Part shown: piece by piece, positions 1 to 9,510 of the stretch
How positions within the stretch are numbered: position 1 is the stretch's first letter
Layout of the letters: every line of letters begins with the position of its first letter
From: Phorcus lineatus
Lineage: Eukaryota; Mollusca; Gastropoda; Trochida; Trochidae
Length of the DNA: 64,000 bases
NCBI GenBank assembly: GCA_921293015.1
Contig: OV121090.1
Span: forward strand, 16,647,304 to 16,711,303
Reading direction: 5' to 3'
Notes under the pieces: generated by a model
Databases searched by the model: none
What the model was told of the DNA's origin: nothing
The model's input: only the letters and a program-made list of their open reading frames with translations
Position numbers and translations under genes: made by a program

Positions 1-265
1 ATAGCTTTACGTTCAATATATTCATTCATCTGTTGTCTTCTGTGATGCTCTTGCCCAGCATTTCTTCTTTTCCTGGAGTCTTCCCCACACTTTACCTGTA
101 TATTTTCTAGAGGACATGTATCGGCTCCACACAGTTCAAAAGCTCTCTTCTGGACCCAAGCTTCAAACGTTTGAGCTATCGTGGCCTTCATTGACTCACA
201 AGCGCCACCATGGTAGAAATATTTGGCATGGGATCGCATATAGGCTCGTCTTGGTAACCGTGTGC
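1..265 (-). CDS. SVEP1: SVEP1-like coding exon 10 (partial, runs off window)
   Basis: The acceptor TATATGCAG precedes an open frame that continues to the window edge and joins exon 9 in phase 1. Residues 773 to about 860 begin RTRLPRRAYMRSHAKYFYHG, include four cysteines (GGACES, LCGADTC, VKCG) and end in a basic run (SRKRRNAGQEHHRRQQ). I recognise no named domain; this matches the position of the poorly characterised segment after Sushi 4 in SVEP1. A possible donor (ACAG/GTAAAG near 105) lies inside the frame, so the exon may end there instead. Confidence 0.7.
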
Positions 266-3200
266 CTGCATATAACAAGATAACTTTTATCAGTGCTATC
301 ATAATTATCATTATTACCATAAATGTTTATTTCTTACACTTCTTTAAAAAAATCTGTTATCATAAAAAAAAAATTCGCTGAATTCTAAGTGGTTATTGAT
401 TTACATCCAACAAATCAGACAAAAAAATTATAACTAATTCATGTGTTAAATTTATTAAGACGATGCACAACAAAATATCAGTGAGTTTAGAGTTTAAATG
501 TGATGAGAACACAATAAAACAACGCACGAGAACAATCTGGCCACCAGGTGTTTGGCTCTCGCAGTCTCCATTGACCATTGAAACAAGTGTATATTAGTTG
601 TGGAGGGCGGTAGAAGTCGTAGTTTGCGTTGCAGCTGACGCTACACACTGTTGTCAAGGCTGCAGTTTCTGCACACGACACGCTACCATGCAGCGGTTCC
701 CGGGGATGGTAACACTTCACTCCTTATGTAATAAACAAACTTTTAAGAACCGTAAAGAGATGTAGCAATTCATTCTTTACTCTTGCAGGAAAAAAACATA
801 TCTAATTCTTCTCATGCAAATATTTTCATCAGTGTTTCATTTAGAAAATGTTTTACTTGGGTCTTGAGGAAACAAAATTAACATCAAGAATTCAAAACCT
901 TTTAAAGATGTTTTTGAGAGTCTTACTTTCCAGGGTAACAGAGAAGACACAAGATGGCAAATCGGGAACAGTCTCTTGAGGGGAACAGAGGATGTTCCTT
1001 GTCCCAATTGAGAATGTTGATCCACTCGGTCGGGAACATACATAGGGTATCGTGTTGTTGTTGTTATCAAGGAATATTGGCTCTTGCCATGTGACCTCTT
1101 GGATTGAACCCTGAATTCCTGTGATGACAATATTTTCGGGGCAAAACTCCATCCGTACCACCTTCTCTGGAAATTTATTGAATAAAAACCAGTCATAATG
1201 AATCAAGTCATGAATATGATGTCTTATACTTCAAAGAGTGAGGAATAACTTTACTACAAAGTATACAATCAGAACCAGATATGCCATGTGACTGAAAGCC
1301 ACAGGAAGGAATAATGAAAATACCAGGAGAAGGAAACATCTCATAATCGTGCTTAACATATTTTGTTGTCTTTCATTGCCCTTTTATTTTACAGTGTGTG
1401 TAGAACGTAATACAAATCACTAGTAATATGACATAAACTCACTGACCAATATGACATCAAGTAATACAGACAGATACACAGACAGACATTTTTATTCAGT
1501 TTTTGAGGCTCAATTGCCCATAGTTCAGTGATTATTTAGATATTGGTCATGTGACTTCAAGTTGAATTACACATGCCATTGTTTTATATATTTGGCAACA
1601 GTTTTAATAACTTCAGGATGAGAGGCGTTAAGTGGATTGTACATCATTTGGGAATTGACATTTGCACATTTCAAAACAATATTTCTACACGAAAAAGTTT
1701 CACAAATTAACAAAATATGAAATTCATCTTCAGTTTGACCTAGAGAATAGTGTGAAAATAAAAAAAAAGTTCGAGGTAAAATTATCTTTTCTCAAGTATT
1801 ATATCTTTACGGCATGTAGAGATATTTTATATTTACAGAAGCTTCTCAAAAGGGTTTCATCATTTAGAACAGTTATATATTTTTCAGGCTTAAACACTGA
1901 TTGACAATGGGAATAATGATTCAGAAAGGTGGATGAGTTAAGTGATTAATACCACTTTTGAATAAAGATGTCTTTTAAACATTGGTCGAACATTGATATA
2001 AATATATACATGTATGTCACCGACATCTCAGTTTATGTGTGTTTATGTTATGTAGCCCATGTGTGCTTCCCACCATTATCTAAAGATAATAACATTTGAT
2101 AACATTGTTACGGTATCCTGTACTCTGGCATTCATATAAAACAAGTTATACTAATCAGAAGTAACACGACATCAACCTGACAACCAAAATTTCATCAAGA
2201 AGTACAAATCTCTAGTGATATGACATCAACTCACCAATATGACATAATGTAGCACAAATCTCTAATTATATGACATCAACTCGCCAACCAATATGACATC
2301 AAGTTGTACAAATCTTTATTTATGACAAAACTCACCGACCAATATGACGTCAAGTCGTAGAAATCACTAGTTATATGACATCAACTCATCGACCAATCTG
2401 AGATGAAGTTGTACAATGATACTTATATGACATCAACTCACCAACCAATATGATATCAAGTATTGCAAATCTCTAGTTATATGACATCCACTCACCAACC
2501 AATGTGATATCAAGTATTGCAAATCTGTAGTTATATGAAATCGACTCACCAACCAATATGACAACAAGCAGAACAAATGACATCAACTCACCGACCACGT
2601 GAATCCCCTGCGTGCAGTCTGCCTGGTTGCCAGCAGTGTCCCGGATAATGTATCTGATCTGGTGGTAGCCTACACCCAGCTGGGCAGGGGAAGACTGCGC
2701 ACCGATTGTTTGGATCTGTAGACCAGACCTGGAGTTGTCCGAGTACTGTGGAGGGACTGAGTCCCAGTGTACGACAGCGTAGTTGGAGGATGTCACTGGG
2801 GTTGTGATGTCTGCTGGACATGTGATAACAGGGGCTTCCACATCTGAATAAATTCAAAATGGGTTCTTTATAAGAAGCATCTTTGTCGTAATTTGTTTGG
2901 AGCATTTAGATTCAGAGCAACAATAACGATCTATGCTGGATTAGTTTTCTCTCTGAATTGATTTGTTTGAATTATCTCACGATCTTAATTTTTCCATTAT
3001 TGTAATATGATATCTTCTAGGTATATAATGATCCAGTCTCCCATATCAATATTGAATTTCAGACTGGTCGGTTTAATTATCTCTGACAACTTTTGATATT
3101 CAATCTTTTGCATTGTGTTTTAACTTAGAGATCCAAAATGACATTGTTAAAAAAACTGTTTGAAAGACAACGGACAGCAAGATCAACATGCTTTGACCTG

Positions 3201-6200
3201 AAATATTTTTTGGCAGCTTTACATTCTTGTAGAATTGTAAAAATGATTGAATAGTGGTTTAATCTTATCCTTATTCACAAATAACATTTTGGATGAATTT
3301 TGTGGATATGAAAATGGAGAGTTGATCCTATTTGAACCCTTTGTTATCAACAAACACAACAGTTAAATGCACATTTATCATGCATTGATGGTCAATGTTA
3401 TTCATGGCATGTTTATCCTCCTGATTTCTCCCAATGTATATTGTTTAACTCTCTAGTTAAAGATCGACTGAAATGACAATGGCAACTTTCGTGATTCATA
3501 AAATATGTAGTCTAATTCGCCAGTAACTTGAATTTAAATTTTCTAAATCGGCTGATAAACAACTTTGATACGGCTTATCAAATCACCAGCTAATTAGCAC
3601 CAGTGAACAGAACTGAAATGGTCACTGAAGCCTGTCCTGTCGCGTGACGTGCTTGTCGGCGGAAGTATAACCTCCTTAATGAAAGAACAACAGGAAATCT
3701 CACAGTCTTAACAACTATTTAAACATATTCAAAGTCATGCAAACAACTCCAAACTCTGATAAATTGATGTTTAATATATCTTTGATTGTTTGTATTGTTC
3801 CAAGCGAAAGACAGTGTTTTAATGCGATGCTATGTGCACTATCCCATGTGTACATCAATTACGACGTCTGCCAAATGTTGTCACAACAATCAGACTGGTT
3901 TAACTAATTTTATTCTTTTATGACACACAGGTGGCCGTTGTGTAATCCTATCGTATTCAATTATGATTCTTGATTTAATGGTCTCTAATTATACCTTTTG
4001 AATTTTCACGCCTTGGACCTGCCAAGCGGAATATATGTCCTGTCATAATGGCGTAACTCTTGGCATTTGACTGCTACTTAGTTTATTGTCATGCCGTCCA
4101 GTCTTTATGAACCAATGATCTTGTAGCAGATATATTCAACCAATAAATTAAGAGAAGGAGATTTGGCTCATGCACTTCTACCAACGATGACACTCATTTT
4201 AAAAAGTAGATCGGTAATAACGGGTACCAACATTCTTTGGGATTACATAGGATGTTTCTAACGCTTGAGCCAGGTATGTTTTCATGTCATTGATTGTTAA
4301 CTTCAAAGACAAAGATATTGCCACACGATGTGAGATGTTATACTAGATAACAATATGATATATGTTTGTTGAAAACAAACTAATCATCCACTAAGTACTA
4401 AGTTGTCATGAAAGTGAAGTGAAAGAAAATATTTTTTCTACAGGAAACATTAAACAATTTATTTTGCATTGTCTCCCATTTATTACAAAAACTTCCATTT
4501 TTTCTAAACAATTTAGAACTTCATATCGATAAATACACGATATAACACTATGAGTTAACCTATAGTGGTGGATCTTTCACCGACCAAGTTCTAAACCTTT
4601 TTGATATAAACCCAACCACGAAAACCTCGTCCAATGATTCAGATTGTCACAGTCCTATCAAAATGTATTTGATGACTGAGAAGGAAAGTAGATATCATGA
4701 AGCAGTTACTTATCGTTTTTAGGAATTCTTTCGGTCATGCTGTTGCCTTTATTTTGCTGTTGAATTATCTTAAAAATACAAAGAAAATCAAAGGCCTGGA
4801 CTTTCAGCTGACAGCTTGCACGTCACACATTGGGCGTGGCTTCGAGTCATGCTTCGATGATTTTGAGTAAGCGTTCGCCAGTCTCATTAGGCGGTTATCC
4901 AAAACAGGGGTATAAAAGGTCTCCTAGAAGTCAAATTAAAGTGTATATTTTCTCATTTGTTGGCTCTATTGATTCTTATAAATGAAGCGAATACAGATAA
5001 TAATTTGTAATAATCAAAATTATGTGTTACGTCTCCTCTTTAAAGTATCTGTTGAAAAGGAGTATAGAGTACAGACGAGCACAAACCATGACACGAAGTA
5101 TCCTCAGAGACATCCCACGACCCGTGAGTCGAGCAGGTCCTCTCTCCAGGGCCCTGCTGTCGGTACCCAGGCTCACACGTGATCACACAGCGTGTCCCAG
5201 GCATCTGTCTTGTAGCAGCACAGTCAGGTGGGATAACTCTGCCTCCAACTGGGCTTCTTATAGCAGGACACTTGGCCTCTGGGAAGGAATTAGAAAGGTA
5301 TGTTTATACACTAATCTGAGTGGTCTCTTAGAGCACTGTCACCTAGCAGTCAGGTCTATCAAATATATGAATTAATTTTACTCAGTTTTGAAATCTCAGG
5401 GGAAAAAATGCATAGAATGACATTCAGTATCCACATTTTCTTGATGAAATAAGTATATGCCAGTATGCTAAAGTTTAAGCCACCCTGCTTGTTAATCTCC
5501 ATTCTCCCTGCCACTACATCTCTGTTTCCGTTGACTCATGCAGCAGTACCTGAAGTCTTTGCTAGTGAGAACACAATACATAACTTATCATACATGATTG
5601 TGATACATAATGTGACATGGTTATAATCTTCTGGTCCTGTGAGTGCTGTGAGGGCACAACAACCCCTTATTTACATTTCATGCACCAACAGTTAAAAGTT
5701 GGTTTCTAAGGTAGATTAGGAAGGACATAATCATGATGGCATTATTTACAAATAAGTATATCCCCCCAAGAAATTATCCTTAACATGCTCAATGTTTGAT
5801 CAAAACATGTAGCAATGATTCATTCAAATCATTCAGATACATATAATTTACCAATACAATATGCTGGTGTGCCGGACCAGATCCCTTGCTGAGTACAGAA
5901 GCGTGTATGATTGCCGAAAAGTCTCCAGCCCGACTGACAAGACACAGTCAGCATTGACTGGTAGGTGGTGGATCCATTGATGTAGGTCACCTGACTCTTG
6001 TCGTCCAGCTCATTGTGGTAGGCAAGGGTTCCACAGTCCACGACTGCAACATACAATAGCTATCTGGCACTGGAAAACTTATATTACGCACTATTCAGCA
6101 ATCATTCTAATAGCTTATCCACAACTACATAAAAAAAATGTTACCATTTCTCAGACATGTATAAGATCAATGAGATATTCCCAAACTTGATGCATGATGA

Positions 6201-8614
6201 CAATAATTTAGACTGGTTTCAAGGTAACACAATCACAGTGGTTGGCATCCTGTCTTCTAATCTTTCCCAGGAAGCCGCAAAAAAGACAACATATTAGTTG
6301 ACCTAACTGCAGTGGGATGGGTAAACATATGAATAGTTTCTGGGAAGTGTTCATTCATAGGCTGAATGTTTGATAGAAATGTAAGGCCATTAAAACTAAC
6401 CTTGACACCGAGGAACTTGTCCCGACCAAGTTCCGTTCATGTTGCAGATGAGGCCGGGATGATTGTCCAGTCGGTATCCCACAATACACTTGTAATGACA
6501 GGAAGTTTCTGGGCTGTTCATGCATGCATCAGCAGTATCTCGAACTTCGTCCTTGATACGACCGATTACACCAAACTTGTGTGCGTTGTCAATCTCGGGT
6601 AATTCAGGGCAAGTCCGCACTGTTCAAAATTGTATATTTATAAAACAACTATCCACCATCATCAGTTATAGACTTTTGTTTGTAAGATATGCTTGGTAGC
6701 CTCATGACCATAAATGTAGTTGTTACATCTAAAAGATTCAGTTTTGTATCTTTGTTTGCAAGTTTTAACTTTAACTTAAAAAGATGTTTGCACTATGAAA
6801 TTCATAATAATGCTATTGAGTCAAAATAAGGTCTTACAGTAGAAATTCAAACTAATAGAATGAATGAAACTTGGTTTTGAAAATGTATCATTAAACTAAA
6901 CAGTCAAATTTAATTACAGCCATTGAAAACTCACGTTCACAGCTTTTCCGCACCTCATCTTGATGGTATGGAGGTTGACAGACACAGTTGCCCTCGTTGG
7001 TTGCCCCTGGCAACATGGTTGTAGAGTTGGAGGGACAGGGAACGCAGAGATGAGGTGTCAACGTGTTCTTGAACGTTCCTCTCGGGCACTCTGGGACCAG
7101 AACAAGGATTAAAAGACTAATATTTTTTAGCAACACATGTAGCAATTCTACTGAATGATTTTAGAATTTATTGGATTCATTGTCAATCAAACATTTAAAT
7201 TCAGTTTTGATATTTATTTCACTCAAACTTGAATGCACTTCTTTATCCTGAAAATGTGACGAAGTAAAAGTATCTTAGACATTTGATATGATCGCTGCTT
7301 TCTTATTATCAAATTGATGAAGAGCTGCTAATTTCTTGAGCAGTTTGATAGTCAGAACACATCATCTGTTTTAACAAACTTGAGAAATTTGTTGCTATCT
7401 GCATTTGCGCTGCAAATTATTTTATAGAATAAGAATGTATCCACCAAATAGGAATCTGTACCTGAGCATGTGTAACCGTTGCCATAGTAACCAGCCTTGC
7501 ATACACACACATATTGGCCAGATTTGGTAGCGCAGGTACAGAGAGCATGCTCATCACATCGACTATGGCACAGTCGCATGTTGCTCACAACATCCCACGT
7601 CTCAGCTTGCTCGCCTGACAAAGAGACAAAAGGTAATCACACAATTTCAAAGTTTATCGTCTCTTCAATTCCCCTTTTTATTGTCTGACCAAGCTAATGG
7701 AATTTTTATCTAATCTGGATATAATTTAAACCCAAATATCTAAGCTAGGTATAAAAACATTTTTTTTTTGTAAAAAGGAAACCATTTTGAGTTTTCATAC
7801 TTACTTCAGGATCAAAGTCAATAAAGTAGACTAAAATACTCCATGAAAGTCTTTTTCAAAACTTTTGACAAAAAACATATGAATAGTTTGACATACCATT
7901 GTGAATAGATCTTGCAAGTTCCTCGAATGTTCTGAAGTCTGGTATGAAGTAAGTGTGGTTGGGCAGCGGTGAGGCAACAGATCTAAGCTCTGGCATGTAG
8001 GCATCCTTTATTCCAAAAGCATATATCTCCAACTGAGGTCCTAGTTCTGTCACATTCCACTCTATATCCCACTGGAGGGATCGTAGCTGTATCGATGCTT
8101 GCACTGGTGCTGCACCGATGTTGGATTTGCCGTCAGTAAGAACAAAAACACCCTTCTTGGCATTATGCCGGGACCTCAGGAGAATTCTTTTTGCCTTCTT
8201 CAGAGCTTCGTTGGTTGACGTATATCCCGACATTACCTTCTGACCTAATCGATGGTGAATCTGTTTCATCATTGAACACTTATTTTCCCGACCTTCTTCA
8301 AGGTCATTGACATCAGTGCTCACATGGGTGCTGAACGATATGATGGCTATCCTCGTGCTGTCATGGCTGAGAGTGAAGTGCTCCAGAAGAGATCGGACAA
8401 AATCTAACATGGACTCCCACCCAGCCCGAGGTACACTTGCTGAGCGATCCAAAAGGAACACAAGGTCAACCTCTCTCGAGTTGTAGCGTCTGTAGAAATC
8501 CTGCACAACCTGCTTGCCGTTTTCAACATAAGCATTTTCATTGGCTGATGTTGCTTGAAAGAGGAATATAAACAATATCACATATCCTGAATAAATGTAT
8601 TTGATCCAACCCAT
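1..8614 (-). CDS. SVEP1: SVEP1-like secreted multidomain protein, 5' part (10 coding exons, gene-level entry)
   Basis: Ten exons on the minus strand join into one open frame of about 860 residues that leaves the window. Domain order is signal peptide (1-24), vWA (about 50-238), EGF-like (240-290), ephrin-receptor-like cysteine module (291-342), Sushi 1-3 (343-543), HYR 1-2 (544-707), Sushi 4 (708-772), then a basic, cysteine-containing segment. Apart from the EGF-like module this is the N-terminal layout of SVEP1 (Sushi, vWA, EGF and pentraxin protein), a large extracellular matrix and adhesion protein, and Sushi 4 ends at nearly the same residue as I recall for the vertebrate protein. Every intron is phase 1 with GT-AG ends, so each domain is a symmetrical exon. 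Orthology rests on domain order only; an invertebrate vWA/Sushi/HYR paralogue remains possible. The pentraxin and long Sushi array expected downstream lie outside the window. Confidence 0.85.
528..722 (-). CDS. SVEP1: SVEP1-like coding exon 9: Sushi/CCP domain 4
   Basis: A 195-base phase 1-1 exon. The acceptor is ACATAAG and the donor C/GTGCGT, both weak, but frame and phase match neighbours on either side. It encodes residues 708-772: RVKCYHPREPLHGSVSC, CSVSCNANYDFYRPP, YTCFNGQWRL and WWPDCS. This is a Sushi domain directly after two HYR domains, as in SVEP1. Confidence 0.83.
927..1166 (-). CDS. SVEP1: SVEP1-like coding exon 8: HYR domain 2
   Basis: A 240-base phase 1-1 exon between AATTTCCAG and A/GTAAGA. 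It encodes residues 628-707: RMEFCPENIVITGIQG, VTWQEPIFLDNNNN, GSTFSIGTRNILC, then PSCVFSVTLE. It keeps the HYR framework (CP start, TW..P.F.D, F..GT) but is more divergent than exon 7 and contains a run of asparagines in the D-N loop. Confidence 0.83.
1167..2591 (-). other. Intron 7 of the SVEP1-like gene
   Basis: The half near exon 7 is a minisatellite (separate entry). A further isolated copy of the repeat motif lies near 1426-1465. In the rest I see only AT-rich unique-looking sequence. Confidence 0.75.
2165..2592 (-). repeat. About 52 bp minisatellite that repeats the exon 7 splice donor
   Basis: Roughly seven to eight diverged units with spacing of 50-54 bases. On the minus strand each carries a variant of TTGGTTGGTGAGTTGATGTC. 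Donor-like GGTGAGT cores (ACTCACC on the plus strand) lie near 2229, 2330, 2436, 2490 and 2544, with variants at 2279 (ACTCGCC) and 2384 (ACTCATC). The real exon 7 donor at 2586-2591 is the end unit of the same array. The array therefore looks like repeated duplication of an exon-intron junction. Confidence 0.75.
2592..2843 (-). CDS. SVEP1: SVEP1-like coding exon 7: HYR domain 1
   Basis: A 252-base phase 1-1 exon between TTATTCAG and G/GTGAGT. It encodes residues 544-627: EAPVITCPADITTPVTSSNY, VHWDSVPPQYSDNSRSGLQI, LGVGYHQIRYIIRDTAGN and QADCTQGIHVV. These are the hallmarks of an HYR (hyalin repeat) domain: CP near the start, W..P...DNS in the middle and Y.A.D..GN-C at the end. The donor at its end is repeated many times in the adjacent intron (see the minisatellite entry). 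Confidence 0.9.
2844..5086 (-). other. Intron 6 of the SVEP1-like gene
   Basis: It holds the left copy of the TTAA-flanked repeat (3461-5039), which takes up about 70% of it. The remainder, 2847-3456, is AT-rich with nothing recognised. Confidence 0.7.
3461..5039 (+). mobile_element. TTAA-flanked 1.58 kb interspersed repeat, copy A
   Basis: This segment matches the reverse complement of 15395-16990 along its whole length, with substitutions and short indels; the match stops at both ends exactly at a TTAA (3457-3460 and 5040-5043). The ends read TTAA-AGATCGACTG and GTCTCCTCT-TTAA, giving a weak inverted terminal match (AGATCGACT against AGAGGAGAC). TTAA target duplication is typical of piggyBac-type transposons, so this may be a nonautonomous member, but no transposase is recognised. 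A TATA box (TATAAAAG at 4911-4918) is conserved in both copies near the right end, and a short reading frame in the middle is partly conserved. An LTR of an unknown retroelement is the alternative. Confidence 0.6.
5087..5278 (-). CDS. SVEP1: SVEP1-like coding exon 6: Sushi/CCP domain 3
   Basis: A 192-base phase 1-1 exon between CTTCCCAG and G/GTTTGT, found by translating the minus strand where the plus strand also has an open frame (5022-5375). It encodes residues 480-543: EAKCPAIRSPVGG, CVITCEPGYRQQ, RTCSTHGSWD and a final C. This is a normal Sushi core. It fills the third Sushi position expected before HYR, so the plus-strand frame is a shadow. The donor GTTTGT departs from consensus. A TTAA-flanked repeat begins only about 45 bases beyond it in the following intron. 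Confidence 0.82.
5279..5851 (-). other. Intron 5 of the SVEP1-like gene
   Basis: AT-rich sequence with GT-AG ends. I see no repeat or gene inside it. Confidence 0.6.
5852..6043 (-). CDS. SVEP1: SVEP1-like coding exon 5: Sushi/CCP domain 2
   Basis: A 192-base phase 1-1 exon between TGTTGCAG and G/GTAAAT. It encodes residues 416-479: VVDCGTLAYHNE, then LTVSCQSGWRLFGNHTRFC, then GIWSGTPAYC. The four Sushi cysteines and the conserved tryptophan are present, and NHT is a possible glycosylation site. The donor GTAAAT is weaker than those of neighbouring exons. Confidence 0.88.
6044..6934 (-). other. Introns 3 and 4 of the SVEP1-like gene, interrupted by exon 4
   Basis: Introns 6044-6400 and 6620-6934 flank exon 4. 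Both are short and AT-rich, with nothing recognised. Confidence 0.6.
6401..6619 (-). CDS. SVEP1: SVEP1-like coding exon 4: Sushi/CCP domain 1
   Basis: A 219-base phase 1-1 exon between TTGAACAG and G/GTTAGT. It encodes residues 343-415, starting RTCPELPEI and ending GTWSGQVPRCQ. It has the Sushi pattern of C-P, SCHYKC, CNMNGTWSG and PRC, with an inserted segment before the second cysteine that makes it longer than the usual 60 residues. Confidence 0.88.
6935..7090 (-). CDS. SVEP1: SVEP1-like coding exon 3: ephrin-receptor-like (GCC2/GCC3) module
   Basis: A 156-base phase 1-1 exon between GGTCCCAG and C/GTGAGT. It encodes residues 291-342. The pattern CPRGTFKN...CVPCPSNSTTMLPGA...NCVCQPPYHQ is the usual ephrin-receptor-like cysteine module, including its conserved CxxCPxxxT core. 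This module also follows vWA in SVEP1, which supports the assignment. Confidence 0.85.
7091..7461 (-). other. Intron 2 of the SVEP1-like gene
   Basis: AT-rich, with GTACAG at its 5' end and GGTCCCAG at its 3' end. Nothing else is recognised. Confidence 0.6.
7462..7614 (-). CDS. SVEP1: SVEP1-like coding exon 2: EGF-like module
   Basis: A 153-base phase 1-1 exon between TTTGTCAG and G/GTACAG. It encodes residues 240-290 with seven cysteines and an EGF ending, CVCKAGYYGNGYTC. Its place between vWA and the ephrin-receptor-like module is not one I recall for vertebrate SVEP1. A calcium-binding DxxEC start is not obvious. Confidence 0.82.
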
Positions 8615-8622
8615 GATTTGTT
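7897..8622 (-). CDS. SVEP1: SVEP1-like coding exon 1: signal peptide and vWA domain
   Basis: A 3' splice site (TTTTTTCAG) lies 8 bases before the ATG at 8614, so an upstream noncoding exon is expected. The protein starts with a hydrophobic signal peptide (YVILFIFLFQ core), then a vWA domain with an intact metal-ion site: DRSAS at residues 56-60, a threonine in YTSTNEAL at 131-138, and the aspartate of LTDGKSN at 161. The sequon NHT at 219-221 could be glycosylated. The exon ends at a G/GTATGT donor in phase 1. A complete metal site implies divalent-cation-dependent ligand binding, as in other adhesive vWA domains. Confidence 0.9.
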
Positions 8623-9107
8623 CTGAAAAAAGACACAGAAAATAGGAATAAACTGCTTGAAATTATTCAGAGCGTGGATCAAAACAAGAGTGATCAGAAG
8701 ATGACTATACCACCAGTTCCCCATAATTCGTAACGTATATCTTTGATATCATGAATTAGAAATTTCCAATCAAACAATTTAGTAGATATTAGGAAAGATA
8801 AGAAAAACAGTTTTTGAGTTCTGCTCCAGAAATGAAACTATCCCTGTAGAGAGGCCAATTTCTACTTGTTTCTATGTAAACAGAAATTTGGACCCCGCTT
8901 CAGAAAGATTTGATGAGCTGTTTTGGAGTTCTGTTCTGGAACTGAAGCTATCCCTGTATTGACTCCTAAGCAACACATATCCATGGAACACCCCTGAAAA
9001 ATTCAGATATTGATATAAGTTTAGATATAATGGATATCCTACAAATTAAATATCAGTGTACCTTATCTATGGCACATGACCACTGAAATAAATAATATTT
9101 AATAATT

Positions 9108-9510
9108 AGGGTATTTATATAGCGCACATATCCACACCGAATGCATGTTCAAGGCACTCCCTGCATTATTACCCTGGTCTAACCCAAGCTGCCGGTTACA
9201 GCGCTTAAAGGTCACCTCCATCTACACCAGGTACCCAATTAGTACTGCTGGGTACAGAGGTAACAGAGGCACATTTTGAATAAAGTCTCTTGTGTAAGGA
9301 GACACCACAAGTTTCTCAACTCATGCCTCAGTGTGGGGCAGGGAATAACCCTTGAATTCTCAGTTGATACAGCAATCATCGGGTAACCCACCCATCCGGC
9401 AAGCCACGCCAGATGATGCTTAACTTCTCTGATAGCGGTCAACTTAGCTACGCATAGGACCACATGCCACCAGACCCATAACAACCTTGTAACAAACCAG
9501 CAAACTGACA
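9108..9510 (+). repeat. Probable interspersed repeat (GTATTTATATAGCGCACAT family)
   Basis: This block is much less AT-rich than its flanks. It starts with GGGTATTTATATAGCGCACA, followed by CTGGTCTAACCCAAGCTGCC and TACAGCGCTTA. I recall similar blocks as dispersed repeats in mollusc genomes, but no second copy is visible here. Its ends are uncertain and no target duplication was found. Confidence 0.35.

Noticed and set aside
837-1196. Minus-strand 119-codon frame overlapping exon 8
   Set aside because: A different frame of the same segment gives the HYR domain with correct phase; this one has no domain pattern.
5022-5375. Plus-strand open frame of 117 codons ending in a GTATGT
   Set aside because: The opposite strand encodes a proper Sushi domain (exon 6) with matching splice sites and phase in the right domain order, so the plus frame is a shadow. 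Its N-terminus lies in the TTAA repeat.
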